From Omnitrophica bacterium GWA2_52_8 (GTDB lineage: Bacteria; Omnitrophota; Omnitrophia; Omnitrophales; Aquincolibacteriaceae), in NCBI GenBank assembly GCA_001804025.1, contig MHFC01000106.1, positions 1 through 5,027 on the forward strand: a DNA stretch of 5,027 bases, read 5' to 3'. Below the pieces are notes generated by a model. It did not search any database. It saw nothing but the letters and a program-made list of their open reading frames with translations, and was not told the DNA's origin. Of this stretch, positions 1 through 5,027 are shown piece by piece. Every line of letters begins with the position of its first letter. Position 1 is the first letter of the stretch. Made by a program: the position numbers and the translations under genes.

Positions 1-208
1 CCTTGATATCCGCTCCGGCAATAAAAATGCGCCGCTTTGAGCTGGTGATCAATAACCCTTTCAGCGAAGTCTTGCGTGCGATTTCGTCGAGCACTTTTTC
101 AAGTTCTGCCATGTTTTCGGATGTCAACACATTGACTTCCGATCCGGGCATATCAAAAACAAGAATCCCAAGACCGTTTTCTTCGGTAAGTTTCCAGGAC
201 GCACTCAT
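1..208 (-). CDS. fadJ: FadJ/HADHA-type 3-hydroxyacyl-CoA dehydrogenase/enoyl-CoA hydratase, N-terminal part only
   Basis: Only the first 69 codons are inside the window; the rest runs off the left edge. The visible residues match the start of the enoyl-CoA hydratase (crotonase) domain of the beta-oxidation alpha subunit: a first beta strand (GLGILVFDMP, about residues 12-21), the family-typical VNVLT at 25-29, a helix to about 45, and FIAGADIK at 62-69, where AGAD is the start of the oxyanion-hole region of crotonases. The pattern resembles FadJ and mitochondrial HADHA more than stand-alone hydratases, but the dehydrogenase half cannot be seen, so a single-domain hydratase is not excluded. 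The ATG at 208-206 overlaps the thiolase TGA as ATGA, implying translational coupling, and AAAGGA lies four bases upstream of the ATG. The thiolase neighbour supports a role as alpha subunit of a fatty-acid oxidation complex carrying out hydration and NAD-dependent dehydrogenation of acyl-CoAs. Confidence 0.85.
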   Translation of the reverse strand, partial: MSASWKLTEENGLGILVFDMPGSEVNVLTSENMAELEKVLDEIARKTSLKGLLITSSKRRIFIAGADIK

Positions 209-1488
209 AAATTCCTTTCCAACAAGACAACTCCGCCCTGCCCGCCGCCGACACAAAGGGACACCAACCCCCGCGCATAACCCCGGCGCTTCATTTCCTT
301 AAGGCATGTCAAAATAAGTCTCGCTCCGCTGACACCGACGGGATGCCCTAACGCAATGGCCCCGCCGTTGACGTTCAGCCGGTCGCGCGGAATTTCCCCA
401 AAGGCTTCTTTCATCCCGAAGTTTTCCTCCGCAAATTTCGGACACGCCAGTGCTTTTAAACAGGACAAGACCTGAGCGGCAAAAGCCTCATTGATTTCGA
501 ATAACTGAATGTCCTTCAACCGCAGTTGATTACGTTTAAGGACTCCCCCGATAGCATACGCCGGCCCGATACCCATCTCGCTCGGTTCGACTCCCACATA
601 CAAATAATCACGGACAGTGCCGAGCACTTCATACCCGAGGGATTTGGCCTTTGCCTCGTCCATGACAAGCAAGGCGCATGCGCCGTCCGTAATTTGTGAC
701 GAATTCCCCGCCGTAACACTGCCCGATCTTTTTTCAAAAACAGGTTTGAGTTTGGCGAGGGCCTCCATCGTCTGCCCCTCCCGCACTCCGGTGTCGTCAT
801 AAACCACTTTTTTGTAATCCGGCGGGACAAACACTTTCATCATTTCCTCGCGCAGCCGCTCCCGCGCGGCCATCACTTTTTGATGGCTTTCCAAGGCAAA
901 CTCGTCCTGCTCGGCGCGCCGGATGCCCCATTTTTTTACGAGGACTTCCGCCGTCTGCCCCATATTGAGGCCGCATACGGGGTCCGTGAGGGCCAGCTGC
1001 AGCGCCGCTACAGGCTGAAAATGTTTGAGCCGGAATTTTGACAAAACGGAAAGTTTTTGAGGGAAAGTTTTGGCACGCCCCAACTCCATAAAGATCGCCG
1101 CGCTTTCTTTGCTGAAATTCAGCGGAGCATGGGACATCGACTCGGTCCCGCCCGCAATGACGATCTCATCCACCCCAAGCTGAATTTTCTCGGCGGCGCT
1201 TGTAACCGCTTCGAATCCGGAAGCGCAATTGCGGTGAACCGTGTAGGCTCTTTTGTCCTTTGGAATACCCGCCAAAAGGCTGACGACACGCGCCACATTC
1301 GCGGCATCGATCGGCTGTCCGACGCATCCGATAATGACCTCGTCGACGAGCCCGGGTTTAATCCCGGTCCGTTCGATCAATTCCCTCACACAAAGCGCTC
1401 CGAGCTGCTGCGCGGACATGGCGTCGAACAAGGTCCATGATTTGACAAAAGGAGTACGGATGCCGTCTACAATGACAATTTTTTTCAT
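205..1488 (-). CDS. fadI: Acetyl-CoA C-acyltransferase (3-ketoacyl-CoA thiolase), FadI/HADHB type
   Basis: This 427-residue protein is a complete thiolase, which cleaves 3-ketoacyl-CoA with CoA to acetyl-CoA and a shortened acyl-CoA. The N-terminal motif DGIRTPF is at 8-14. The nucleophilic Cys is C88 in NCASGFEAVTS. NEAFA is at 333-337, the catalytic His is H382 in GGAIALGHPVGVSGAR, and the second Cys is C412 in SLCVGGGQGG. The insertion at about 134-180, with LSVLSKFR and a following MGQTAE, closely resembles the loop of the trifunctional-protein beta subunit (HADHB and bacterial FadI), which separates it from FadA and from biosynthetic PhaA thiolases. Length fits FadI (about 430). It overlaps the following fadJ-like gene by four bases (ATGA), the usual fadI-fadJ order. 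The ATG start places MKKIVIVDGIRTPF at the expected N terminus. No key residue is missing. A biosynthetic direction is possible but less likely given the alpha-subunit partner. Confidence 0.95.
   Translation of the reverse strand: MKKIVIVDGIRTPFVKSWTLFDAMSAQQLGALCVRELIERTGIKPGLVDEVIIGCVGQPIDAANVARVVSLLAGIPKDKRAYTVHRNCASGFEAVTSAAEKIQLGVDEIVIAGGTESMSHAPLNFSKESAAIFMELGRAKTFPQKLSVLSKFRLKHFQPVAALQLALTDPVCGLNMGQTAEVLVKKWGIRRAEQDEFALESHQKVMAARERLREEMMKVFVPPDYKKVVYDDTGVREGQTMEALAKLKPVFEKRSGSVTAGNSSQITDGACALLVMDEAKAKSLGYEVLGTVRDYLYVGVEPSEMGIGPAYAIGGVLKRNQLRLKDIQLFEINEAFAAQVLSCLKALACPKFAEENFGMKEAFGEIPRDRLNVNGGAIALGHPVGVSGARLILTCLKEMKRRGYARGLVSLCVGGGQGGVVLLERNL
213..220 (-). promoter_or_regulatory. Ribosome binding site of fadJ inside the fadI tail
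   Basis: Read on the minus strand, GGAAAGGA lies within the last codons of the thiolase and ends four bases before the fadJ ATG. It supports ATG at 208 as the true start, with initiation coupled to termination of the thiolase. Confidence 0.6.
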
Positions 1489-1498
1489 TTTATTGGAA

Positions 1499-1502
1499 CC
1501 TC
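1499..1502 (-). promoter_or_regulatory. Weak ribosome binding site of fadI
   Basis: GAGG on the minus strand lies ten bases upstream of the fadI ATG. The spacing is longer than ideal and the match is short, so initiation may be weak, but the protein alignment makes the ATG at 1488 certain enough. Confidence 0.35.
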
Positions 1503-1524
1503 GGTATTGCCGGCCGTGATGGCG

Positions 1525-1554
1525 ATGATATCAAAGTATCGGCTATCCTGGGAA
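1525..1554 (-). promoter_or_regulatory. Possible sigma-70-like promoter for fadI-fadJ
   Basis: On the minus strand, TATCAT (1530-1525) is preceded by TG one base upstream, as in an extended -10 element. TTCCCA (1554-1549) lies 18 bases further upstream as a weak -35 (four of six matches). A start near 1518 would give a leader of about 30 bases before fadI. It sits just downstream of the hairpin array, so fadI-fadJ could have its own promoter instead of reading through. One partial match in a short gap is easily found by chance. Confidence 0.22.
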
Positions 1555-1565
1555 TAGGCTTAGTC

Positions 1566-1604
1566 CGGTTTTCTCATCGATTAGGTGAATCGATAAGAAA
1601 ACCG
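1566..1604 (-). repeat. Hairpin 6 of the array (17-bp stem)
   Basis: Arms 1566-1582 and 1588-1604 pair along 17 positions with a 5-base loop (CACCT on the minus strand). Sixteen are Watson-Crick pairs and one (1575/1595) is G-U in the minus-strand RNA. It is the longest stem and the last transcribed. There is no U-tract after it (next bases GACTAAGCC), so it lacks the tail of an intrinsic terminator. Confidence 0.85.
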
Positions 1605-1632
1605 CTTTGGACGCATGGGGTTGCATCCAAAG
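1605..1632 (-). repeat. Hairpin 5 of the array (11-bp stem)
   Basis: Arms 1605-1615 and 1622-1632 (CTTTGGATGCA against TGCGTCCAAAG on the minus strand) pair with a 6-base loop ACCCCA and one G-U at 1612/1625. It touches hairpin 6 with no spacer. Its loop is complementary to the linker at 1668-1672, allowing a pseudoknot. Confidence 0.8.
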
Positions 1633-1663
1633 TTTTGCGCCCGCGTTTTAACAGGGCGCAAAA
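1633..1663 (-). repeat. Hairpin 4 of the array (perfect 10-bp stem)
   Basis: TTTTGCGCCC at one arm and GGGCGCAAAA at the other (1633-1642 and 1654-1663) pair perfectly around an 11-base loop. The U run is on the 5' side and the A run on the 3' side, the opposite of an intrinsic terminator. The loop bases at 1645-1649 (AAAAC on the minus strand) can pair with the U-rich loop of hairpin 3. Confidence 0.8.
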
Positions 1664-1671
1664 GACAACCC

Positions 1672-1707
1672 CTGTGGTACAAATGAAAAAACCCATTTGC
1701 ACCACAG
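1672..1707 (-). repeat. Hairpin 3 of the array (14-bp stem, U-rich loop)
   Basis: Arms 1672-1685 and 1694-1707 (CTGTGGTGCAAATG against CATTTGTACCACAG on the minus strand) pair with one G-U at 1679/1700. The 8-base loop is GGTTTTTT in the minus-strand reading, so the U run is in the loop and not after the stem. Confidence 0.85.
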
Positions 1708-1718
1708 CCTCCGCGAGG
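1708..1718 (-). repeat. Hairpin 2 of the array (4-bp mini stem)
   Basis: CCTC and GAGG flank a 3-base loop GCG on the minus strand. The stem is too short to be notable alone, but it exactly fills the gap between hairpins 1 and 3. Confidence 0.4.
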
Positions 1719-1746
1719 GCATTTCTCATTGGTGATGAGAAATTGC
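1719..1746 (-). repeat. Hairpin 1 of the array (9-bp stem plus 2 bp past a bulge)
   Basis: ATTTCTCAT (1743-1735) pairs perfectly with ATGAGAAAT (1729-1721) around the loop CACCA. Two further G-C pairs (1719-1720 with 1745-1746) follow a single bulged A at 1744. Its loop shares CACC with the loop of hairpin 6, and its 5' arm could also pair with the ATGAGAAAA of hairpin 6, giving an alternative long-range fold. Confidence 0.75.
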
Positions 1747-1752
1747 GGGTTA

Positions 1753-1771
1753 GGCCGCATTTCAGGCGGCC
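1753..1771 (-). repeat. GC-rich hairpin over the aldolase stop codon
   Basis: GGCCGC (1771-1766) and GCGGCC (1758-1753) form a perfect 6-bp stem on the minus strand, and the 7-base loop contains the TGA stop (1764-1762). It lies seven bases before the array and may be a further member of it. Six base pairs in alanine-coding GC-rich sequence can arise by chance. Confidence 0.4.
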
Positions 1772-2370
1772 AGCGGCTCATAATGCTCAAAAAGAACCGC
1801 GCCGGCTTCGGCAAGCGAGCGTCCGAACGAGACGACGCCCTCCTCATGGCCGGCCATGACAAAGATCCGGACATTGCGCAACGAGGCTTCCCGGAACAAT
1901 CGCGCCACTTCGTGCGCCATTTCGGGTGTTCCGTACGGAACATCGGCCCGTGTCACCGGCACGCGGGCCTGCAAAGCCTCCCACAACTTCCGGTGATGCA
2001 CATGAATGACCGCCTGAATTGTCAGCTCCAGATCATACAGCATGGCATGGGTCAGTGACTCCGAAGAGGGTTTGACGGGGCCGGTACTCCAAACCGCGTT
2101 CCGGGCAATATCATAATGATTGATCCGGACAAACTGATCGGCCGATGCAAATTCATATTTCGAGGTTTGAGTGCCCGAAATAATAAATTCCTTTCCCGCG
2201 GACGCAGCTCTGGCGCTAAGATTCCCAAAGCCAATGCCGTCCGGATAAACTCCGAGTAATCCTTTTTGAAAGAGGCGGTCCTTCCACTCGATCAAGGCCG
2301 CAACCGATTTGTGCGGAAGCGCTCCTCCCGCCTTCCAATGATTCTGAAACTTGATAACGCCGTCATCCAT
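1762..2370 (-). CDS. Class II aldolase/adducin-family protein, probable (deoxy/methylthio)ribulose-1-phosphate aldolase
   Basis: This 202-residue protein has the class II aldolase fold signatures in order: GFGNLS (47-52) and SGTQTS (65-70) for phosphate binding, catalytic Glu E104 in PSSESLTH, zinc ligands H123 and H125 in VIHVHH, and the third zinc His, H175, in AGHEEG. The 19-residue step from E104 to H123 equals that of E. coli fuculose-1-phosphate aldolase (E73 to H92). A PYGTPEMAHEV stretch (145-155) resembles the PYAxxGxxELAExV element of aldolases, and I see no MtnB-like catalytic Glu motif after the zinc pair. It is therefore more likely to cleave a ketose-1-phosphate into DHAP and an aldehyde than to dehydrate 5-methylthioribulose-1-phosphate as MtnB does; MtnB remains the main alternative. 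The eight-base overlap with mtnA strongly links it to the MtnA product. The Shine-Dalgarno match is poor (GAGAGG 13 bases upstream), consistent with coupling. The protein is soluble and cytoplasmic. Confidence 0.75.
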   Translation of the reverse strand: MDDGVIKFQNHWKAGGALPHKSVAALIEWKDRLFQKGLLGVYPDGIGFGNLSARAASAGKEFIISGTQTSKYEFASADQFVRINHYDIARNAVWSTGPVKPSSESLTHAMLYDLELTIQAVIHVHHRKLWEALQARVPVTRADVPYGTPEMAHEVARLFREASLRNVRIFVMAGHEEGVVSFGRSLAEAGAVLFEHYEPLAA

Positions 2371-3484
2371 GCGCGCCCGTCTGCCTCTCAGGAAAAAGTG
2401 AAATGAGACCGGTTCCGGACGCCGGACAAATCCCTCTTTCCGTGATAAATCCCGTCACGAGCCGCGCCGGGGTCACATCAAAACCGTAATTGAGCGCCGA
2501 GGCTCCGGCCGGAGACACCCTCACGGAAAAAATCTTTCCGCCGCTTTCACCGGTCATATGGGTCACTTCTTCGGAATCGCGTTCTTCAATGGGAATTTCA
2601 ATCACGCCGTCATTCATGTTCCAATCAATGCTCGATGATGGGAAAGCAGCGTAGAACGGGATTTTATTGTCATAAGCGGCCAATGCCTTGAGATACGTTC
2701 CGATCTTATTGGCAACGTCGCCGCGGCGTGTCACGCGGTCCGCACCGACCAAAACAAGATCGATCATGCCCCGCTGCATTAAATGCCCGCCGGCATTGTC
2801 GACAATCACATCGTGCGGTATTTTCTCCTGCCCCAATTCCCACGCAGTTAATTTTGAGCCCTGATTGCGGGGCCGCGTTTCGTCAACGTAAACATGCAGC
2901 GCAATTCCTTTCCGGTGCGCTTTGTAAATCGGTGCCGTTTTCGTGCCCCAATCGACGCATGCGAGCCATCCGGCATTGCAATGCGTGAGAATCCGGACCG
3001 GAGCGCCATTTTTCTGACGGCTGAGCGCTTCGATCAATGCGACCCCATGATTTCCGATTTTCTCACACATGGCCGCATCCTCATCCGCAATTTTATCGGC
3101 GGTCGCAAGGGCCGCGGCAATTTTATCCGCGTTCAAACCGGCCCTTAGAACCGCGTCACGCTGTACCTGCAGGGACCATTGGAGATTGACGGCCGTCGGC
3201 CGTGTTTGACCGAGTGTGCGGCAAATGACCTCCATGTCTGCGTCCATCGACCGGCTGTGTCGGACCCGAAGCAGTCCCAAATAAACACCGTACGCTGCCG
3301 TTACGCCGATAAGCGGCGCACCGCGGATCCACATTTCCCGGATCGCCCTTTCCGCATCGCCGTCCGTTTTTAAATCTGCGACGGTAAACCGGAACGGCAA
3401 ATCACGCTGGTCGATAATTTGGATGACTTTGTCGTCCCCCGGCTTTTTCCAAATACTGCGGCAGGGTTTTCCGTTCACGTTCAC
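2363..3484 (-). CDS. mtnA: S-methyl-5-thioribose-1-phosphate isomerase
   Basis: This 373-residue enzyme converts 5-methylthioribose-1-phosphate (and probably 5-deoxyribose-1-phosphate) to the ribulose-1-phosphate in salvage of methylthioadenosine or 5'-deoxyadenosine. It shows the full MtnA/eIF2B-alpha-like signature: RGAP at 54-57, catalytic Cys C169 in ILTHCNAG, DETRPRNQGSKLTAWEL at 201-217, DNAGGHLM at 229-236, catalytic Asp D249 in VGADRV, NKIGTY at 259-264, and FDVTPA followed by ITERG near the C terminus. The invariant Cys and Asp distinguish it from eIF2B-related and ribose-1,5-bisphosphate isomerases. It starts at GTG, chosen because GGAGG lies seven bases upstream and the GTGA overlap with the preceding stop is typical of coupling; another GTG two codons later is possible. 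Its length is slightly above the usual 340-365. No mtnK or phosphorylase is visible to supply the substrate. Confidence 0.95.
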   Translation of the reverse strand: MNVNGKPCRSIWKKPGDDKVIQIIDQRDLPFRFTVADLKTDGDAERAIREMWIRGAPLIGVTAAYGVYLGLLRVRHSRSMDADMEVICRTLGQTRPTAVNLQWSLQVQRDAVLRAGLNADKIAAALATADKIADEDAAMCEKIGNHGVALIEALSRQKNGAPVRILTHCNAGWLACVDWGTKTAPIYKAHRKGIALHVYVDETRPRNQGSKLTAWELGQEKIPHDVIVDNAGGHLMQRGMIDLVLVGADRVTRRGDVANKIGTYLKALAAYDNKIPFYAAFPSSSIDWNMNDGVIEIPIEERDSEEVTHMTGESGGKIFSVRVSPAGASALNYGFDVTPARLVTGFITERGICPASGTGLISLFPERQTGAHG

Positions 3485-5027
3485 GCGGCGGCCTCCGTCC
3501 GGATCCGGACTAGCGAGAAATGGCCGTCGCGGGCAATTTCATATCCGTAATTTTCGATAAACTCCCGGAAAGCCTGCAATTTTTCGCCGGCCAGGCCAAA
3601 CTGCGGCGAACCGAGCATGTTCCGGTCCATCAGAATTTTGGTGATCTTTTTTTCTTCAAAGAACCCGACTAAGGCCTGCACGGACGCGTCCCGCTCCAAG
3701 ACACTGTCAATTTCGTAACGCTCAAATATAAAATCACCGCCCCAGGGGCAATCCAAATAATAACCGTAGTTTTTCATGTGAATCAAATAAAGCCGGTCGC
3801 CTTCTTCGCAAAGCCGGTTTGCCTCATTATAAATTTTATAAACCGGCAGCCGCCGCGTTAAATAGGTTTCCGCGCTTTCTTTTCCCGTCCAATAATTGAG
3901 CGGTTCATACGCCGCCAATTCACGCCCGCTGAAAAACAAATTAAGCCCGACGAGCAAAAACACGGTAAGGCGCAAGGCATTCGAGCGCAGCGCAAAACAT
4001 CCCTCCGCAATAAGGCCTGCAAGCACGGGCAAAACCGGAAGCAAAAAGCGGACCTGCCGGGTCGTCATCGCCCAGGCATAGAGAAATAAAACCGAAAATA
4101 AAAGCAACCGCTTTACGTCATTTTTAGCATAAATTTTTTTAAGCACAAACGGCGTCAGCAAAAATACGGGCCCGGCAATCCCGAAATACCACTGGGGGTC
4201 CTCAAAATGAAAACTCATAAACACCCGCACGGGGGCAATTAAAAGAAACACCGGTTTGTTTTCTCCGAGCGGGGCCCCGAACGAGGCCAGCCAGCCGAGG
4301 AGCAGACGGGCACGTTCAGCGTCCCAATTGAAAGCTCCGTGCAAAGCCAAGCCGGGCGAAAAAAAAGGAAACAAAGGCCAGCCTGTTTCGAGATAATTGC
4401 GGACTGCATACGGAAGAACCGGCAGCATAAAAGCGACAAGCATCCAGGGAATTTGCTGCCAGGATTGATTGTCCCGGCGCCTCAGGCGGTAAATCAAGAC
4501 TATCAAAATGAGCAGGATCGCATACGTAATGCCGGTGTATTTCACCGCAGCGCAGGTCCCCGTAAAAAGGCCGCAGAGCACGGCATGATAACGGCGCGGC
4601 GTCCGCAGCCAATGCAAAAGTTGAAGCAGTGCAAGAAAGGCGTAAAAGGCATAGATCAAATCCACATAAGCCCAGCCGCCGGATACGAGCACTGTCGGAA
4701 CACTGAGGAATATCCAAACGCCTAAATGGGCAGCCGCTGCCGTTGCGCGACCCGCAATCCAGCGGTAACATGCCAGACCGAGCAGCAGCAAAAATACGGC
4801 TTGAGTCAAATTGGCGGCCGTGACTCCGCCGAAACTTAGCCCCGGCACCATCAACATCTCGCCAAACTGCGGAAAGTAGGCAAAAATATTATCGTAAAAC
4901 GGCCGCCAACCCTCCGCTTCAAGGATGCGTTTCGGAACTTCAAGATGGTAACTGAGACTGTCGGGTCTCAACGGCGGCAAGGCAGCGTATAGAAGAAGGA
5001 TTGCGCCGTAGCAAAAATACGGGATCG
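3481..5027 (-). CDS. Multi-pass membrane glycosyltransferase-like protein (GT-C/RgtA-like), 5' end outside window
   Basis: The frame is open to the right edge, so the first 514 visible residues are a C-terminal fragment. A TTG at 4980 could be taken as a start, but it falls just after a hydrophobic stretch (YGAILLLYAALPP) that reads as the end of the first membrane helix, so the gene very probably begins upstream. Numbering from the first full codon, DSLSYHL at 22-28 is the conserved acidic loop after the first helix in GT-C proteins that use polyprenyl-phosphate sugars. VKYTG (161-165) and RQVRFLLPVLP (323-333) are typical of this group. About nine hydrophobic segments lie between 68 and 366, followed by a soluble C-terminal domain of about 147 residues. 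This layout suggests transfer of a sugar from a lipid carrier on the outer face of the inner membrane, onto a glycan or protein. Substrate is unknown. It overlaps mtnA by GTGA, although no functional link is obvious. Confidence 0.75.
   Translation of the reverse strand, partial: IPYFCYGAILLLYAALPPLRPDSLSYHLEVPKRILEAEGWRPFYDNIFAYFPQFGEMLMVPGLSFGGVTAANLTQAVFLLLLGLACYRWIAGRATAAAAHLGVWIFLSVPTVLVSGGWAYVDLIYAFYAFLALLQLLHWLRTPRRYHAVLCGLFTGTCAAVKYTGITYAILLILIVLIYRLRRRDNQSWQQIPWMLVAFMLPVLPYAVRNYLETGWPLFPFFSPGLALHGAFNWDAERARLLLGWLASFGAPLGENKPVFLLIAPVRVFMSFHFEDPQWYFGIAGPVFLLTPFVLKKIYAKNDVKRLLLFSVLFLYAWAMTTRQVRFLLPVLPVLAGLIAEGCFALRSNALRLTVFLLVGLNLFFSGRELAAYEPLNYWTGKESAETYLTRRLPVYKIYNEANRLCEEGDRLYLIHMKNYGYYLDCPWGGDFIFERYEIDSVLERDASVQALVGFFEEKKITKILMDRNMLGSPQFGLAGEKLQAFREFIENYGYEIARDGHFSLVRIRTEAAA
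3492..3496 (-). promoter_or_regulatory. Strong ribosome binding site of mtnA
   Basis: GGAGG on the minus strand lies seven bases before the GTG at 3484, within the end of the glycosyltransferase gene. It decides in favour of this GTG start over later codons. Confidence 0.7.

Larger units (their letters stand above)
1566..1746 (-). other. Array of back-to-back hairpins between the aldolase gene and fadI
   Basis: Nearly every base of this 181-base stretch lies in one of six successive inverted repeats: 1719-1746, 1708-1718, 1672-1707, 1633-1663, 1605-1632 and 1566-1604 in transcription order. They abut with no spacing except an 8-base linker at 1664-1671. Stem sequences are unrelated to one another. 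No stem is followed by a U-tract, so these are not ordinary intrinsic terminators. Three stems each contain one mismatch, and all three read as G-U in minus-strand RNA and as C-A on the plus strand, which suggests (weakly; about one in eight by chance) that the folded molecule is minus-strand RNA. I recognise no known RNA family. It could be a structured 3' or 5' untranslated element, a processing site, or a composite palindromic repeat element. Confidence 0.75.

Noticed and set aside
1566..1663. Intrinsic (Rho-independent) terminators after the aldolase gene
   Set aside because: No stem is followed by a U-tract on either strand; in 1633-1663 the T run is 5' and the A run 3', the reverse of a terminator.
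1566..1746. CRISPR array, integron attC site or tandem repeat as explanation of the hairpin cluster
   Set aside because: The stems share no common repeat unit, there are no equal-length spacers, and I see no attC core boxes or neighbouring cas or integrase gene.
1489..1761. SAM riboswitch or T-box leader, suggested by the mtnA context
   Set aside because: The gap is downstream of mtnA, and I could not see the SAM-I core or a T-box sequence in it.
1581..1943. A 120-codon minus-strand open frame crossing the hairpin array
   Set aside because: It runs out of frame through the well-supported aldolase gene and then through palindromic sequence, and its low-complexity Arg/Pro/Ser-rich product resembles no protein family.
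1729..2058. Plus-strand open frame of 109 codons
   Set aside because: It is antisense to the aldolase gene, whose zinc and catalytic motifs are intact, and has no ribosome binding site or recognisable domain.
2795..2806. Perfect 12-base palindrome ATTGTCGACAAT, considered as an operator
   Set aside because: It lies deep inside mtnA and encodes the conserved Ile/Val-Val-Asp-Asn stretch, so the coding constraint explains it and no gene starts nearby.
4316..4771. 151-codon minus-strand open frame inside the glycosyltransferase gene
   Set aside because: It is a shifted-frame shadow of a membrane protein; the main frame keeps the family motifs and hydrophobic segments throughout.

Overview
The window holds five protein genes, all on the minus strand. 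It reads from the right edge to the left: a membrane glycosyltransferase-like protein (5' end outside the window), mtnA, a small class II aldolase-family gene, then after a 273-base gap a FadI-type thiolase and the first 69 codons of a FadJ/HADHA-type multifunctional beta-oxidation protein. Base composition looks close to 50% GC. Tight gene packing, fadI-fadJ beta-oxidation and an RgtA-like multi-pass glycosyltransferase suggest a free-living Gram-negative-type bacterium. A candidate-phylum lineage such as Omnitrophota is possible, but that is a guess and the sequence does not settle it.

Right block (1762-5027). The three genes are translationally coupled. The glycosyltransferase stop and the mtnA GTG start share GTGA, with a clear GGAGG seven bases upstream, and mtnA and the aldolase overlap by eight bases. 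MtnA isomerises 5-methylthioribose-1-phosphate (or the 5-deoxyribose analogue) to the ribulose form. The aldolase keeps the fuculose-1-phosphate-aldolase arrangement of zinc histidines and catalytic Glu. Together they fit a short salvage route (a DHAP-shunt-like cleavage of the ribulose-1-phosphate) rather than the full methionine salvage cycle; this is inference from family and context.

Left block (1-1488). The thiolase and the hydratase/dehydrogenase subunit overlap by ATGA and would form the two subunits of a trifunctional-protein-like beta-oxidation complex.

Middle (1489-1761). This short gap holds the most unusual feature in the window. Bases 1566-1746 are almost entirely folded into consecutive hairpins placed end to end: stems of 17, 11, 10, 14, 4 and 9+2 base pairs with only one 8-base linker. 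A further hairpin lies over the aldolase stop codon. The stems differ in sequence, so this is neither a CRISPR array nor a tandem repeat, and none has the U-tract of an intrinsic terminator. All three mismatches in the long stems become G-U wobbles in the minus-strand RNA, the direction in which the operon is read. Loop and linker bases allow a pseudoknot and a kissing-loop contact. It may be an undescribed structured RNA or a complex palindromic element between two metabolic modules.
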